A DNA stretch of 64,000 nucleotides from Blakeslea trispora (taxonomy: Eukaryota; Mucoromycota; Mucoromycetes; Mucorales; Choanephoraceae), in contig JAIWNE010000115.1 in NCBI GenBank assembly GCA_025331445.1, positions 1 to 64,000 on the forward strand, read 5' to 3'. Positions 1-11,076 of this stretch are shown in pieces. Each line of letters starts with the position of its first letter. Position 1 is the first letter of the stretch. Under the pieces are notes generated by a model. That model was not told where the DNA came from, did not search any database, and saw only the letters and a list, made by a program, of their open reading frames with translations. A program made the position numbers and the translations under genes.

Positions 1-1139
1 TTATTTGGAAAGTGCAATATTCATTTTATTGGCACATTCTTGTCATTCGCTCCTTGAAACAAGCTGATCGATAGATCAATTATCAGATTTGCAGAAACCA
101 GATATTTCTCTCTCTCTCTCTCTCTCTTTCTCTTTTTTTTTTATTTTTCTGCATAGAGACCCCCCAAAAAGAAGATGGATGTTTCACCTAAAATATAGCA
201 CCCAAGTAAGCTTGTTTCTGACCCATTCTATACAATACAAGCACAACCTATTTTAATACTACATGAAAGACAAACACAATGAATGGCTTAGTTCTATTCT
301 CCCCCTTTTTCTTTCTCTCTTTGATTGCCAGATATTTTTCCTAAATATTCAAAGACATGATATAGACTATCTGTTATTCAACCTTTGCAAATATTCAGTT
401 TAATCATGAATAGATGGCCATTACAAAATTACTGTTTGTTAACGCTACATTAAAATGGAGTTCTATATTCCAGCTAACATAATTGATTCAAAGTTGTCAG
501 TACACTTTATCGAAATACAAAACAAGAGTTTAGTACAGAATCAGATTATTAGAGAAGATCGGTTCAAAGATAGCAGTGAGCTATAATAGGAGGCTTATTT
601 TAAACAGAGTTCCTTAGATTAACGGATAGGATGGCATACACAAAAGAGAGAGAAAAGATGTATCACAAGGAAATTAACAGGGAACATTGAACATGAAATG
701 CTAAACTGTTCAGATTGGCTAACAACAACAATCAAAGAAGTGAGGGCAAAAGGGACAGACATTTGAAGGTGTAATCTCTAGTGTGCAAAAAAAAAAAGAA
801 AACTAGAAAAATTAGTGGTAGCATTCAAGGCAGTTTCAGCAATCAGTAGAGCAGTGTTAGTGTTATGAGTGTTGGCAATGAGTGAAGCTACAGAATCAGC
901 ATCAATTTGACCTCTCTCTCTCTCTCTCGTCAATAGGTTTAACGCCAACATCAACAAGCATATGATCAGTTTCATCACTACTTTGACCACTTATATCATA
1001 TAGGTAGATATGTTGAGTTGGACTGTATTATGTGAAATTTGCGCTAGATTATGATATACACTGTTATAACCATCATCATCAACAGCAACATATTCCTTTA
1101 AGTTTTCTTCTTTTTTTTTGTTATAATTCTTCTCTGCAG
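1..1139. other. Gene-free flank with CT microsatellites
   Basis: No coding region is supported here. The stretch is AT-rich with two pure CT microsatellites, about 109-127 and 911-928. It may contain the promoter and first exon of the SND2-like gene downstream, but no start codon can be assigned with confidence. Confidence 0.5.
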
Positions 1140-2593
1140 TTATTGCCAGAGCAGCCGGATACAGTGGAAGGGGCCTAAAGATGCTGAAGCTGTAAGTAGC
1201 AAATCATCCAATACTCAATATTCATCACTCAATTCTTTCTTTCCTTTTGTATATATTTTCTCTTTTGGCTAATTTATCATTGGATACATGTAACTACTTA
1301 CTCTTGTTTTTGAACCAATTTTTTCTAGTATTCTGATGGATTTGGATTCTTCGATTTATGAACTATTCTATATGTCATTTGCTGTTTACTCTTGGATTGA
1401 TTTCATTTCCCCCAAAAACTTTCGAATAAAGTGTAGAAAAATTGAGAAACTACATTTTTGAAAGCATCTGAACCAGTTGATTTAATGGGCTTGGAAGGCC
1501 CTGAAGAAAGCACAAAGTACTTGGTTTTCTAATTATAAGCTTAGGTAATCTGAAGACCTTTGATTTACCAATGCAAAAGTTAGTTTGGACCGAAATACAA
1601 AGCTTTCAAATTCATTCAGCTACTCTTATTGTAGACGTACCCTAGCTTTGGGCAATTCTAGCATCTGTCTCTTTTTAAAGGGCTTAAAAGAAGTAAATGA
1701 TGGGAACAAGCTGATTTGAATTACATGGAACACCAAAAAAATAATCATAAATTAAAGAAATCCATTTTCCTTTCCTTTCCTTTCCTCTTTTTTTTTTTCG
1801 CTTAAATTCACTTCATTTTCAAGTATGGTAAAGTTGAACAGCAAGTATCTCATTTGCTTAACTGACTTGTCCTTTTTTTTTAACCTTTAGGCTAATGCTT
1901 CTTCCAAGAAGATTGCTTCTCAAAACAAGCAAACACTTGCTAATCTTCAAAAGGGCTTCTTGACTGTTAATGTAAGGCATGTCTCTGATTTCCTCTGCTC
2001 TACTCATTTATTCAGTCAATTGTAAGGTTGTTTATTTCTTATGGCGTATAGTTTATCACTGGAGCTCGTTTAGTCTGGGTCAATGTGTGCTCTATATAAC
2101 CACCATGGGCTTGAGTGTGTTATTGTACCGTGTCTTGATCTCTTCGGGAAGTCCAGTTTATGCTAGTGATGGCAGTTTGATTCAAAGCGGTGACGACCTT
2201 AACTCGGAAGGATTGACAGCGTAAGTCATTATGAATAAGTGTTTATCTCTACTTTAGCTAAAAGAAAGAAAATAGTTATATGTTTGATATTATCTATGTT
2301 ACTTGGTTTGTACATATCACTACTGCTTTCATCTCAAACAAGTTTTGGTATGCCTATCTTGTGGTAAAGATCGCACAGTTCCTAACAAATACTCTGAATG
2401 TGGTATTAATTCCTTTATTCTATAGATCCCTAGCTACGCAGCCTATAAGCTTGTGCCAATGATTATGTCTTATTTGGGTAAAGGACAAACTTCAGTAGAC
2501 GAAACAGACTCAAACAATGGTAAATCGAAACGACAAATTAAAATGGAAAAAAGAGCCAACAAAGGTGGCCAAGTGAAGTATACTACACGCTAA
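1140..2593 (+). CDS. SND2: SND2/TMEM208-like ER membrane protein
   Basis: Likely homologue of TMEM208/yeast Snd2, an ER membrane protein of the SRP-independent targeting route. Exons seen: about 1140-1191, 1891-1971, 2027-2220, 2276-2363 and 2426-2593, all with GT-AG borders and compatible phases. The joined product starts with a KGPKDAEA-type basic N-terminus, followed by SSKKIASQNKQTL, which matches the family's short charged head. Hydrophobic segments around VVYFLWRIVYHW and YITTMGLSVLLY follow, then the family-typical loop GSLIQSGDDLNSEGL, further hydrophobic segments and a basic tail ending KYTTR. The initiator codon is not resolved: no in-frame ATG sits in the first exon, so a further upstream exon is probable. 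Intron 1 (699 nt) is long for this genome. It converges on the CstF-64 gene with about 50 bp between the stops. Confidence 0.8.
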
Positions 2594-2643
2594 AGAAAAA
2601 AAAAGACATACACAATATATATAAACGTTTTTTTATTGCAATT

Positions 2644-4044
2644 TTATGCCTGTTGCTGCATTGTTAATTGATTTTTCTATCACATAAAAAAGAACAAGTT
2701 AAATATATATGTATGAAAGAAGAAGAAGAAGCGAAAGTCACTTACCAACTGTCTGATTTGATCCCGAGTCTGAGGAGGAAGGGCATTGATCTGGTCATCA
2801 GTCAACTGCAACACCTTCATCAACAAAGCTTTTTGTTGTTCAGTTTCATCCTCTTGTGGCGGTAATGGTGTATTGGATAAAGGCATTTGTGGTGGTACAG
2901 CCATAGGTGGAGGTGGCATTTGATGAGCAATAGGTGGAGTGGAGTTTATTTGTTGTTGTTGTTGTTGTCGAATAGGTTGAGGCTGCATCATGGGGGCTAC
3001 TACAGGAGGTGTCATTGCTACTGGGGGTACAGGTGGAGCAACAGGAGCTGTGCCAGTAGGAGCAGCAGCAGCAGTTGTCATGATACGCTAAACCAACTCA
3101 ATACCAAGTCTAATAAGCATATAGATATACATATAAAAGTACTCACTGTAATTATATTGGGATCCACAATATTCATCATAATCATAGCCTGAAATAAAGC
3201 ATATGCTACTTGTGGGTTTGTAGTCAAAAATTCTCTGGTGAAATCAGATCTTTCAAAAGACATTTGCTAAAGTATTGTGAATGAGTTATTCTGTCGACTT
3301 GGACATTCCCTTTTTTTTGTATATGCCTTACTTTCATCTGACTCATCAACGTAAAGAGATCTTGTGAATTCATAGAAGCAAGTACTTTTGAAATCTCGTC
3401 TACAGAAGACAAGTTTCCAGAAGGTACTGCAGTCAAGTGTGTTTGTGCAGGTGGTGGCTGAGTTGGCAGATTAGGTTGGATGTTCTGCTGAGGTGCCATG
3501 ACAGGTGGAGGTGGAGGTGCTGACTGAACAGGTGGTTGTGATTGGGCATGGTGATTACCACCTCTATTTTGGTTGTACCCTCCTCCTCCTTGATGATTGG
3601 GTCTGGCTCCCTGATTGTCATCCATAGCAGCATAATCCACACGCAACTGACGCCCACCAATCTCATAATCGTTCAGATTTCTAACAGCACTTGCAGCAGT
3701 CTCAGCATCTGTAGATACATATTAACTCATGTTTACCAAATATCACACGAGGACTCACCAAGAAATTCACAAAAACCATAACCTTTTGGTCTACCTGTAT
3801 CACGATCGAAAAGAAGACTAGGTGGATGATTAGCGAGCTGTTGGAGATATGTAACAGTAAAAAGGGGATCTACCGAAAAGAGGCAACAGGGCCAACTTCT
3901 TTAAATACTTCAATCAACTGCTCTTCTGAAAGCTCAAAGGGAATGTTGCCCACTACATTTAACTCTTTAAAATTTGAGGCTAAAACAAAAAAGAGAGCTT
4001 TCCATACCAAATACAACGCGTGATCCTCTAGAAGCTTGATTCAT
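2644..4044 (-). CDS. RNA15: Cleavage stimulation factor subunit 2 (CstF-64/Rna15)
   Basis: RNA-binding subunit of the 3'-end mRNA cleavage and polyadenylation machinery in the nucleus. Seven exons join in phase: 4044-4008, 3952-3874, 3817-3759, 3708-3332, 3266-3147, 3087-2746 and 2676-2644, giving about 348 residues. An N-terminal RRM is clear: RNP2-like VVFVGNIPF just after the start and RNP1-like RPKGYGFCEF, ending in RQLRVDYA. A Gly/Gln/Pro-rich linker follows, then the CSTF2 hinge (the region around LASMNSQDLFTLMSQMK and REFLTTNPQVAYALFQAM), a Pro/Gln-rich stretch, and the C-terminal helical bundle (KVLQLTDDQINALPPQTRDQ). The last exon has only 11 codons including the stop. The ATG at 4044 is the only start that opens directly into the RRM. 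Domain order matches the family. Confidence 0.93.
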
Positions 4045-4152
4045 TAAAGACTAAAGAGTAAAATATGTGTAAAAAAGAATAAAAAATAAAAAGAGAATAA
4101 TTTCACTCTAAATAAAATCATCATAAAGCATAACATTAAAAAACTAAAATTT

Positions 4153-4224
4153 CTCTCCGGCGGGGAATTGAACCCCGGTCTCCCGCGTGACAGGCGGGGA
4201 TACTCACCACTATACTACCGAAGA
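4153..4224 (-). tRNA. tRNA-Asp (GTC)
   Basis: A 72-nt tRNA folds on the minus strand. The acceptor arms TCTTCGG and CCGGAGA pair over 7 bp with one G-T wobble, the anticodon loop reads CTGTCAC (anticodon GTC, Asp), and the T-arm contains GGTTCAATTCC, which serves as the B box. There is no intron. Discriminator base is G at 4153. Its first 15 nt (4224-4210) form the target-site duplication of the LINE next to it, so the gene is whole but its native 5' flank now lies beyond 9590. Internal A and B boxes are unaffected, so transcription is probably retained. Confidence 0.95.
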
Positions 4225-4594
4225 GCCTTTCTTTCTCCTTTCGATCACTTTTTTTCAATTCAAACTCCGTTTTCGAAAAAAGCTCGACTTCCTCCTTATT
4301 AACCAGCGTATTTCTTTGTCAATTATTATTCCCCAATCTCGTCCGCACATTTTGGTACCCAAAGTGTCCCAATCCGACAACTCTAGCACATTCATCAACG
4401 CGATTCACGACATTTCGACATCTTCAACTAAAGATCTCGACTTCGAAGCCTCATCTACAAAGAACCTAGCATCAGAACCAGCTGAAACTTTGTCAGAATT
4501 TATCTCTGTATTAGAAACATCACCTATTAAAGTTTCAAGTCTCTCCGGTAAGCGCTTGCATAGTTCACTTTCGCCGCCTTTGATCCCTGCCGAC
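4225..4594 (+). promoter_or_regulatory. LINE 5' untranslated/leader region
   Basis: About 370 nt between the tRNA-side border and the first in-frame ATG (4595). The reading frame is open through the whole leader, and even through the tRNA sequence from 4187, so translation could also begin at a non-ATG codon. An internal promoter would be expected here, as in other LINEs, but no motif can be assigned. Confidence 0.4.
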
Positions 4595-5704
4595 ATGACG
4601 CGTACCTTGCCGAGATCTCGAGTTGATGACGTCAGCATCTCTTCGACATCTGCTCCACTTGAGCTGAACAAAGACGTTGTCTTTGACTTTGGTCTCTCTG
4701 TTGCTCCTTCTCTCTCTGGTGCTGATTCTTTGCCAGAGGTAAGTAATGTTTCTTTGCTCTCGTCGGTCTCTTCCTCTTCCTCTGCTCCTCCTGCTTGGTT
4801 TGCTGCTTTTCAGGCCAAGTTTGAAAAGTATGAAGAGCGTCTCTCTCAGTTGGAGTCTCTTGTTGCTGAGAACTCGGCACTCAAGAAAGAGCTTGCCGCT
4901 GCTCGTGCCAAGATCTTGGAACTTGAGAACAAGTCTGGTCCTTCTCTCTCTTTGTCCCCGTCTGTTGATGTAGCAATGGATGATGACTTGCTTCCTTCTT
5001 CCTTGCCTGCTCCTTCTGTCTCTCCTTCGGCCGCCGTGTCTAAATGGGCTCATGTTGCTGCTGCTGCTCCTACACCTGCTGAGGCCTATGGTAAGTCCAA
5101 CAAGTCGGTTTCCTCTTTGGCTGTTCAGGCCAAGCCCAAGAAAAAGATCACGCCTCGCCAACGTAAGGCCGCTGCTCGTATCTTTCTTGTTTCTTCTCCG
5201 GCTGGCTCTTCAGTAGACTCACCTCTCTTTGAGTATGTTTACTTGCCAAACAAGTATCGGGACCGTCTCTCTGCTTTCCGTCATAAGCTGCGACTAATCG
5301 GATTGGATAACAGCCGTGTCCTTGATGTGCACTACCCAGCTCGTAACGTTGTAGCTTTGCTCATTCACACTGCCTACAAGGCTGATCTTCTCAAGGTCAT
5401 GGACAAGTATTCTCTCCCGGTCTTGACAGACTTTGATCCTGCTTTTGCCTCTCTGGATGCCGGTGCTCTCACTGCCAAGGCTCGTGAACTGCAACAAGCT
5501 CGTCTTCTTCGTGCTCTTGGCTATGTTCGTGAACAAACGCGTAGACTGGTGGCCTACGACTTTGTCCGTCAAGGTTGGTTGTCAAAGGAACAGGCTGGTA
5601 CTGTAGTTGGTCCTCTCTCTTCTGTAGTTGGTGTTGACTCTGCTCCCTCTACTGATATGGAAATTGCCTTGGCCGGTGATGGTGAACCGGTCTCATCCTC
5701 TTAA
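4595..5704 (+). CDS. LINE ORF1 protein (coiled-coil, putative RNA-binding)
   Basis: First protein of the tRNA-linked LINE, 369 residues from the ATG at 4595. In other LINEs ORF1 is an RNA chaperone that packages the transcript; that role is inferred here. The N-terminal part is Ser/Pro-rich and low in complexity. A clear heptad region follows, from FQAKFEKYEERLSQLE through AENSALKKELAAARAKILEL (roughly residues 70-115), which is probably a trimerising or dimerising coiled coil. A basic segment (KPKKKITPRQRKAAAR) leads into a folded C-terminal domain of about 180 residues containing YLPNKYRDRLSAFRHKLRLI and REQTRRLVAYDFVRQGWL. No CCHC zinc knuckle is seen. The stop overlaps the ORF2 start by one base (TAATG at 5702-5706), which suggests reinitiation. 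Confidence 0.75.
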   Translation: MTRTLPRSRVDDVSISSTSAPLELNKDVVFDFGLSVAPSLSGADSLPEVSNVSLLSSVSSSSSAPPAWFAAFQAKFEKYEERLSQLESLVAENSALKKELAAARAKILELENKSGPSLSLSPSVDVAMDDDLLPSSLPAPSVSPSAAVSKWAHVAAAAPTPAEAYGKSNKSVSSLAVQAKPKKKITPRQRKAAARIFLVSSPAGSSVDSPLFEYVYLPNKYRDRLSAFRHKLRLIGLDNSRVLDVHYPARNVVALLIHTAYKADLLKVMDKYSLPVLTDFDPAFASLDAGALTAKARELQQARLLRALGYVREQTRRLVAYDFVRQGWLSKEQAGTVVGPLSSVVGVDSAPSTDMEIALAGDGEPVSSS

Positions 5705-8700
5705 TGAGTACCAATCCTATGCCTTCTTATGAACCTATGCCCCCTTCCTCTCCTTCTACCTATGACTTTACTATGACTATATGGAATGCTAATGGTATTG
5801 CTCGTCAAGCCATTAGTACTGTTACTGACTATCTTTATGACTCTTCCCTCATCTTCATCACCGAGACTTGGCTACTCTCTCCTCTTCGTTTTCCCACCTC
5901 TTGGCAACAGTATCATACCTATGGTCAACCTGTTGCTGACTCTTTCCGTGGCAAGATGGGTATCTCTCTTTTGGTCAATCCTACTTGTCCTTACCCAGTT
6001 ACTCCTCTCCTTTCTTCCTCTCCTTATGTCTTTTCTTGTCAAGTCTCTACCTTTCTCATTCATTGTGTCTATGCCCCTCCTTCTCTGTCCGATGATGAGT
6101 TTATGTCTCTCATTATGTCTCTCCCTTCTCGTACTCATGCCTCTCAGACCAACGCATTCATCTGTGGCGATTTGAATGCGCGTAGTGTTCCTCTTCTTGG
6201 TGACTCTCGAAGTAACACTCGTGGTACTCGTCTGGCCGAATGGGTTGAGGAAGCTGGTCTTTTCTGTTGGAACTCTCTCTTGGCAAAAGGTGTTCCAACT
6301 CTGTTCTCTCAAAGTCGCATGGCTAACTCTCAGCCTGGTCACTCCAGTTGGAGTAGCGTAATTGATCTCTTTATCAGCTTTGATGATCTGGTTGCTCCTT
6401 CTCTTGTTGTCCGTGATGCCGGCCTTGGTTCTGACCATGTTCCTGTCTCTCTGTCTTGTTCTCTGTCTTCTCTGCCTCCTGCTCCAGTTGCTCATCCGCG
6501 TCTTTTATGAAAACTGTCTTGTCTGGATGATCACAAGAGTGTAGAGCTGTATCAGTCTCTTTTCAGGTTGCATAGCGCACCTATCAAAAATACACTCTTG
6601 GCAGAAGTTAAGTATTCTATTTGTCAAGCCTTCGGGCAACATAGCAGTCGTACCTCTACTCACGCAACTCTCCCAACTGAAAGGGTTATCCCTGATGTTG
6701 ATTCTATTGCTAGTAGCCTCACTGATACCATCCACCGTTGCCTCGATGAGTCTGTTGGTCGCAAACAGCCACGACCTCCTGGTAACACCTGGTTCTGGAC
6801 TTGCTCTCTGCAGTCTCTTGTGGATGCTCGTGAGGACGCCCGAAGAGCTTGGCGACGAGCTTCTGACGGCGTTGGTAAGGCTGTTCTGTGGCGTGCGTAT
6901 CTCTCTTCTTGTGACCGGTTCAATGCTGAGCTCAAGCGTCGTAGGCGTGAAACATGGAAGCAGTCCTGTGACAAGCTCTCTTCTGGTCCTTTCTCTGACA
7001 CTACTGCCACCATCAAGCGGTTACGGCGTGGTCGTACTACCTCTCCTGGGTTCTCGCATCCTGAAGGTCCTGCTGTTGCTGCTACGGTGATGTCAAGTCA
7101 TCTTCGGTCTGTCTTTGCTGGTGATCACCTGCCTGCTCTCCGGCCTACTGCTCCCCCTTTGCCTTCTGGTCCTTGTGTCTCGGTTGATACTGCTAGGTAT
7201 CTTCAGAACCAGTTTGGTCTTGACTTGTCTTTCTCCCTTCCTGTTGGTGCTACTACTGCTGCTGATAAGGACTGTCCCTTTACGGTCGAGTTAGTGTCTG
7301 ACACTCTCTTGAAGAAGCTCTCTCGTCGTAAAGCTCCGGGTGTTGATCATCTGAGAACCGAGATGCTATTGCCCATTGTCGATGACTTGTCTCCTCTCTT
7401 GGTCTTGCTCTTTTCTCTTTGCTGGTTCTGGTCTCGAATCCCTCGCGATTGGTGTACTGCCCAGGTCGTGCCCATTTACAAGAAGGGCGATCCTCTGAGT
7501 GCAGCCAACTACCGGCCCATTAGCTTGACTTCGGTCATGCGTAAGTTGCTGGAGTTGTGCGTGTATCCTGAGCTCTTGGAATCTGGACCTCCTCTGGATA
7601 TCGTTCAAGGTGGCTTTCGCGCTCATCGTGGTACTCTTGACCAGGCTCTGTCTTTGCATGAGTTGTGTCGTCAGCACGCTGATGATCACTTTGGTGAACC
7701 TCCTGTCCTTTGTTTCTTGGATATTAAGCAAGCATACGATAGTGTTGATCGTAACATTGTCTGGCGTGCTCTTGAGACTTATGTCTCTGATCCTCTTCTT
7801 GGCCTGCTGCGTTGTCTTTTTGACAATGTGCAAGTTGAGGTACTGGTCTCTGGTGCTCGTTCTCCTTCTTTCTGGCCTGGTACTGGTGTCTTGCAAGGTT
7901 CGATCTTGTCTCCCTACTTGTACTCTGTGTACATTAACTCGTTCCCTGCCGTCCTGCGGTCCATCTCAATGCCTCGCTCTCGTGTGTTTGGATCCATGCC
8001 TCAACGTCTGTATGATGGCCTCTGGATCAACTCACTGCTCTATGCTGACGATGTTGTTTTGATCGGTACTGCTGAGACCATGCCCCGCTTGTTGAAGAAA
8101 GCTGAAGAACACTCTCTGTCTCTTGGGTATCGGTGGAACCCGGCCAAGTGTGTGGTGGTAAACCCACCGCTGTATACTGGTCGTACTACTCCTTTACGCC
8201 TGTATGGTACTGCTCTTCCTGTTGCCGAGTCTTTTGACTATTTGGGCTTGCCCTTTAATAGCAAAGCTCAACTGGATGCTACTCTCCTTGTCCAGCGCAA
8301 CGCTCGTTCTGCCTTGGTGGCCATGCGCTCTGGTCTTCAACCTTTGGGTGTTCACTCGACTGGCTTCTCTCGTCTGACCTCTGCTCGGCTGTATGCCACC
8401 TTCATCCGGCCCAAGCTAGAATATGGTCTTGCTATCTCTTCTCTCTTAGTTCGTGACCTTCGGGTTATTGAGCGTGCTCAAGATCAGTGTCTTCGTCTTG
8501 CTTTTGGTGGACACTCTAAGGCTTCAACAGTGGTGTTTAAACACCTGACCCACTTGCCTTGCATGAAGGAGCGTGTCTCCATTCTGGGGTTTAAAATGTT
8601 GGTGCGTATGCAACAGCTTCCTGCTGATACTTTGCTCGCTGTCTTGCTTGCCCACATTGCCTCTGCCTCTGTTTCTCCTCGTTTCCGTTGGCCAAAGCTG

Positions 8701-9378
8701 TTAAAGAACAACTCCCTGTGGAAACTGGTCTGTCACTCTTTTGTCTCTCCCTCTATGCCTCGCTTCTCTTCCTTGCAGCAGTGGATTGCTACCTCTGGTG
8801 GTGATCCCAAGCCTGTCATTAGGCGTTATCGTCGTGCTTACCTGGCTGGCCTTTTGGCCAAACCTGATGGTCTGGTTCTCTTGCGTGCTTGTCGTCCTGT
8901 GCTGGGTGTTGATCCCACCCTGGTGCTGCCAATGTCCGTTTGGGAACGTAGTCGTCTTCTTCGTTGGAAGATGGGTTGGTTACCTGCTCGCCCTGTTCCC
9001 TGTCGTTGTGGTCATCCACATGCCTCACGGAACCATTTGCTCTCTTGTCTCTCTGTTGCTTCTCGTCTTGGTGTTGCTGTTGATGCTCAGCCAAATCCTT
9101 TGGATTTTGTGCTGAACCAACTCCCTCGACTTCCCTCCGCTCCTTCTCCCAATGGCCAGCGTCATTCTGTCTCTCTTTTGCGTTGGTCCACTTGGTGGCC
9201 TACCATCTGCTCAATTATGCTGGACATGGACATGATCTGCCTACCCGATGTCGAGTTCAGTCCCTGTTCTCAGGATATCCGTGGTCTCACTCTCTTGGAA
9301 TGGTTGCTTCCTGTCTTTTACAAACAAGTTGCTCCTCCTGTTACTTCTACTCTTTACAACTACCTTAGTGTAGTCTGA
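5704..9378 (+). pseudogene. LINE ORF2: AP endonuclease-reverse transcriptase, one in-frame stop
   Basis: Catalytic protein for target-primed reverse transcription. The frame runs 5704-9378 in one phase, broken only by TGA at 6508-6510. Upstream of the stop is the AP-endonuclease domain: WNANGIARQ, FITETWLL, FICGDLNAR and GLGSDHVPVSL give the Asn, Glu, Asp-Asn and SDH catalytic motifs in order. Downstream is the RT domain: KAPGVDHLRTEML, VVPIYKKGDPLSAANYRPIS, QGGFRAHRGTLDQAL, LDIKQAYDSVDR, VLQGSILSPYLY and the LLYADDVVLIG active site. The C-terminus has a CRCGHPHASRNHLLSC Cys/His motif typical of LINE ORF2. The stop falls in the linker between endonuclease and RT; the context is consistent with TGG to TGA. 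It is either a recent inactivating mutation or a site of readthrough. Confidence 0.88.
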
Positions 9379-9575
9379 TTCCCTTTTTTGCTCTCTCTCT
9401 ATTTATTTTTTATTGTCTCTCTTGGTTTCTTTTTCCTTTTTTTCTATTCTGCTAGTTTATTTTTTTGTTCCTTTTGATCCAGTTAGAATAATCCTTATTT
9501 TAGCTTGCCCTTATGATTAGACACTTGCCCCATAGGGATCAGTCTTACAAGTCATTATTAAATAAACTCTTTTGC

Positions 9576-9590
9576 CTATACTACCGAAGA
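9576..9590 (+). repeat. Right copy of the LINE target-site duplication
   Basis: Exact 15-bp copy of 4210-4224, i.e. nucleotides 1-15 of tRNA-Asp read from the opposite strand. It marks the 3' border of the LINE and identifies the sequence from 9591 onwards as the original upstream flank of the tRNA gene. Confidence 0.93.
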
Positions 9591-10483
9591 ATTATATGTA
9601 TTGTCGTCTTGTTTTTTTTCTTGTTTTGCAAATGCAGTCACGTGACTAAAGTAGAGCTTTTGAGCCAATAAGATCACTGGAAAAGCTTGACGTAGACAAC
9701 TGTATTTTGATAATAAGTCTTTGATCTTTATTTATTTTCTTATTTATCGTTTACCTGTATTTTGATAATAAGTCTTTGATAAAGAGCTTACAATTATCCA
9801 AAATACGGTCTTTTATACTTTTCTATTCTATACTAAATATCTATACTATTTCAAATAAAGTAGGAAGTAATTATATACTTCCATCCGATTGATTTTTATG
9901 TCTCGACGAATACAATTGTACTTTGTGTTTTCCTAAAGGCAACTTCCTTATACGAATCAAGTTCAGCCTAGTCTTCTTTCTTCTTTTGTTAAGTATCTGA
10001 GGTTTAAACCTTTTCTTATTTGGATTATGCAAATAAGGAAGGTTATACTCAACCTCAATTGGCTGCTTGCGCTCAGAACTGCTAACGTCTACGACAGTAT
10101 GATACATAGCGTAAAAAATTGAAAATTACATCACTAAATTTTTGCCGGACTCCTCGGATTGTGCCGATCCGAACATGAATTCTGAGCTTGTATTTGTTGA
10201 GTGGGGTGCACCTAAGTCAGAGGAACTATTATATATTTTACCTTATTTTCTATGTTATTACATCTTTATCCTTTTTATCGCTTATTATTATTTTATTAAA
10301 ATTGACATTTGACATTTGCAAACTGAAATCATTGAAAACTGAAAGAAGAATTGATAACAGGAAGAATAGAAAATTGAAACAGATACAGAATCAGGTCGTC
10401 AATACCAATAAACCAAATAATCAGCAATTCAATCAACAGAAATACCAGTCTCGGCTATTACTCTTAATTGAACATATAATCAG
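9591..10483. other. Gene-free stretch with a 26-bp tandem repeat
   Basis: Original 5' flank of tRNA-Asp, then AT-rich DNA. A 26-bp direct repeat beginning CTGTATTTTGATAATAAG lies at 9700-9725 and 9755-9780 (55-bp period). Short ORFs at 9871-10107 (-) and 10188-10499 (+) have no recognisable motif and are not called as genes. Confidence 0.5.
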
Positions 10484-11076
10484 TGTTGTGAACATTTAGA
10501 ATCTATATACTGATTACAAAATAAATGATACAAAGTATTATTATACATGCTATATCTGGACATAGAGTTTAGAATAGAACTAGAGTAACTGTAATAGATC
10601 AATGTCTACTTCATCTATCTATCCTTTAGAGATCGATTCTAATATGATGCTAACTTGAGAGACAAATTGGATCATATATCAAATAGACCAATTGGCTCTC
10701 GGGACTCAGGCCTTATCGATGTGGATAAACTATTGATATCAGCTATACCGAATCAGAATTGATGTGACAATGAAAATGACAAGATGGTGCTAAAGATTTT
10801 ATTAAAACAATTTTTTCTATCTTACCATCTCAGATCAGCTATGACCTGAGAGCTGAGTAGACTGAATATCTGAGACATGGTCAATGATATAGTGTTCCGT
10901 ATCCTCGATATTAAAATAGAATCCCTGATCATCTCTAGATGATAGAATCAGTTTATCCGACCTAAAAGATATAAATACCTAGATATTCCATAGCTATAAA
11001 CGACATCTGATTTTTCTTTAATAAACCTATACGAGTTCTAAAGGATTTCTCTGTTTCTACTCTGACACTCACAACA
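10484..11076 (+). mobile_element. Probable solo LTR
   Basis: A 593-bp segment begins TGTTGTGA and ends TCACAACA, an 8-bp perfect terminal inversion of the kind bounding LTRs. Near its right end it has a TATA-like GATATAAATACC followed by AATAAA, in the order expected for U3-R-U5 on the plus strand. Its last 75 bases recur at 12735-12815. The flanking 5-mers (ATCAG and CATAT) do not match, so the target duplication has decayed or the insertion was rearranged. Confidence 0.6.

Larger units (their letters stand above)
4225..9575 (+). mobile_element. Two-ORF LINE inserted at the tRNA-Asp gene
   Basis: Non-LTR retrotransposon of about 5.35 kb. It is bounded by a 15-bp direct repeat, CTATACTACCGAAGA, at 4210-4224 and 9576-9590; the left copy is the start of tRNA-Asp. 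It encodes an ORF1 protein with a coiled coil, then an ORF2 with AP endonuclease, reverse transcriptase and a C-terminal Cys/His motif. The sense strand is strongly pyrimidine-rich (TCT, CTC and CTT everywhere), unlike the surrounding genes. The 3' end is AT-rich with no poly(A) tail: the sequence before the repeat is AATAAACTCTTTTGC. Length and layout suggest a full-length copy, carrying one nonsense codon in ORF2. Confidence 0.92.

Noticed and set aside
778..990. 70-residue minus-strand open frame with a hydrophobic start
   Set aside because: Driven by a CT microsatellite, no ATG at its start, no recognisable domain and no supporting splice signals.
4187..4594. N-terminal extension of LINE ORF1 starting in the tRNA
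   Set aside because: The frame begins with GTG inside tRNA-Asp, outside the element. The first ATG in the element is at 4595.
4565..6495. Long minus-strand ORFs opposite the LINE
   Set aside because: Arg/Gln-rich shadows produced by the pyrimidine-rich sense strand.
9871..10499. Two short ORFs (9871-10107 minus, 10188-10499 plus)
   Set aside because: No motif, compositionally biased, in a gene-free transposon-rich gap.
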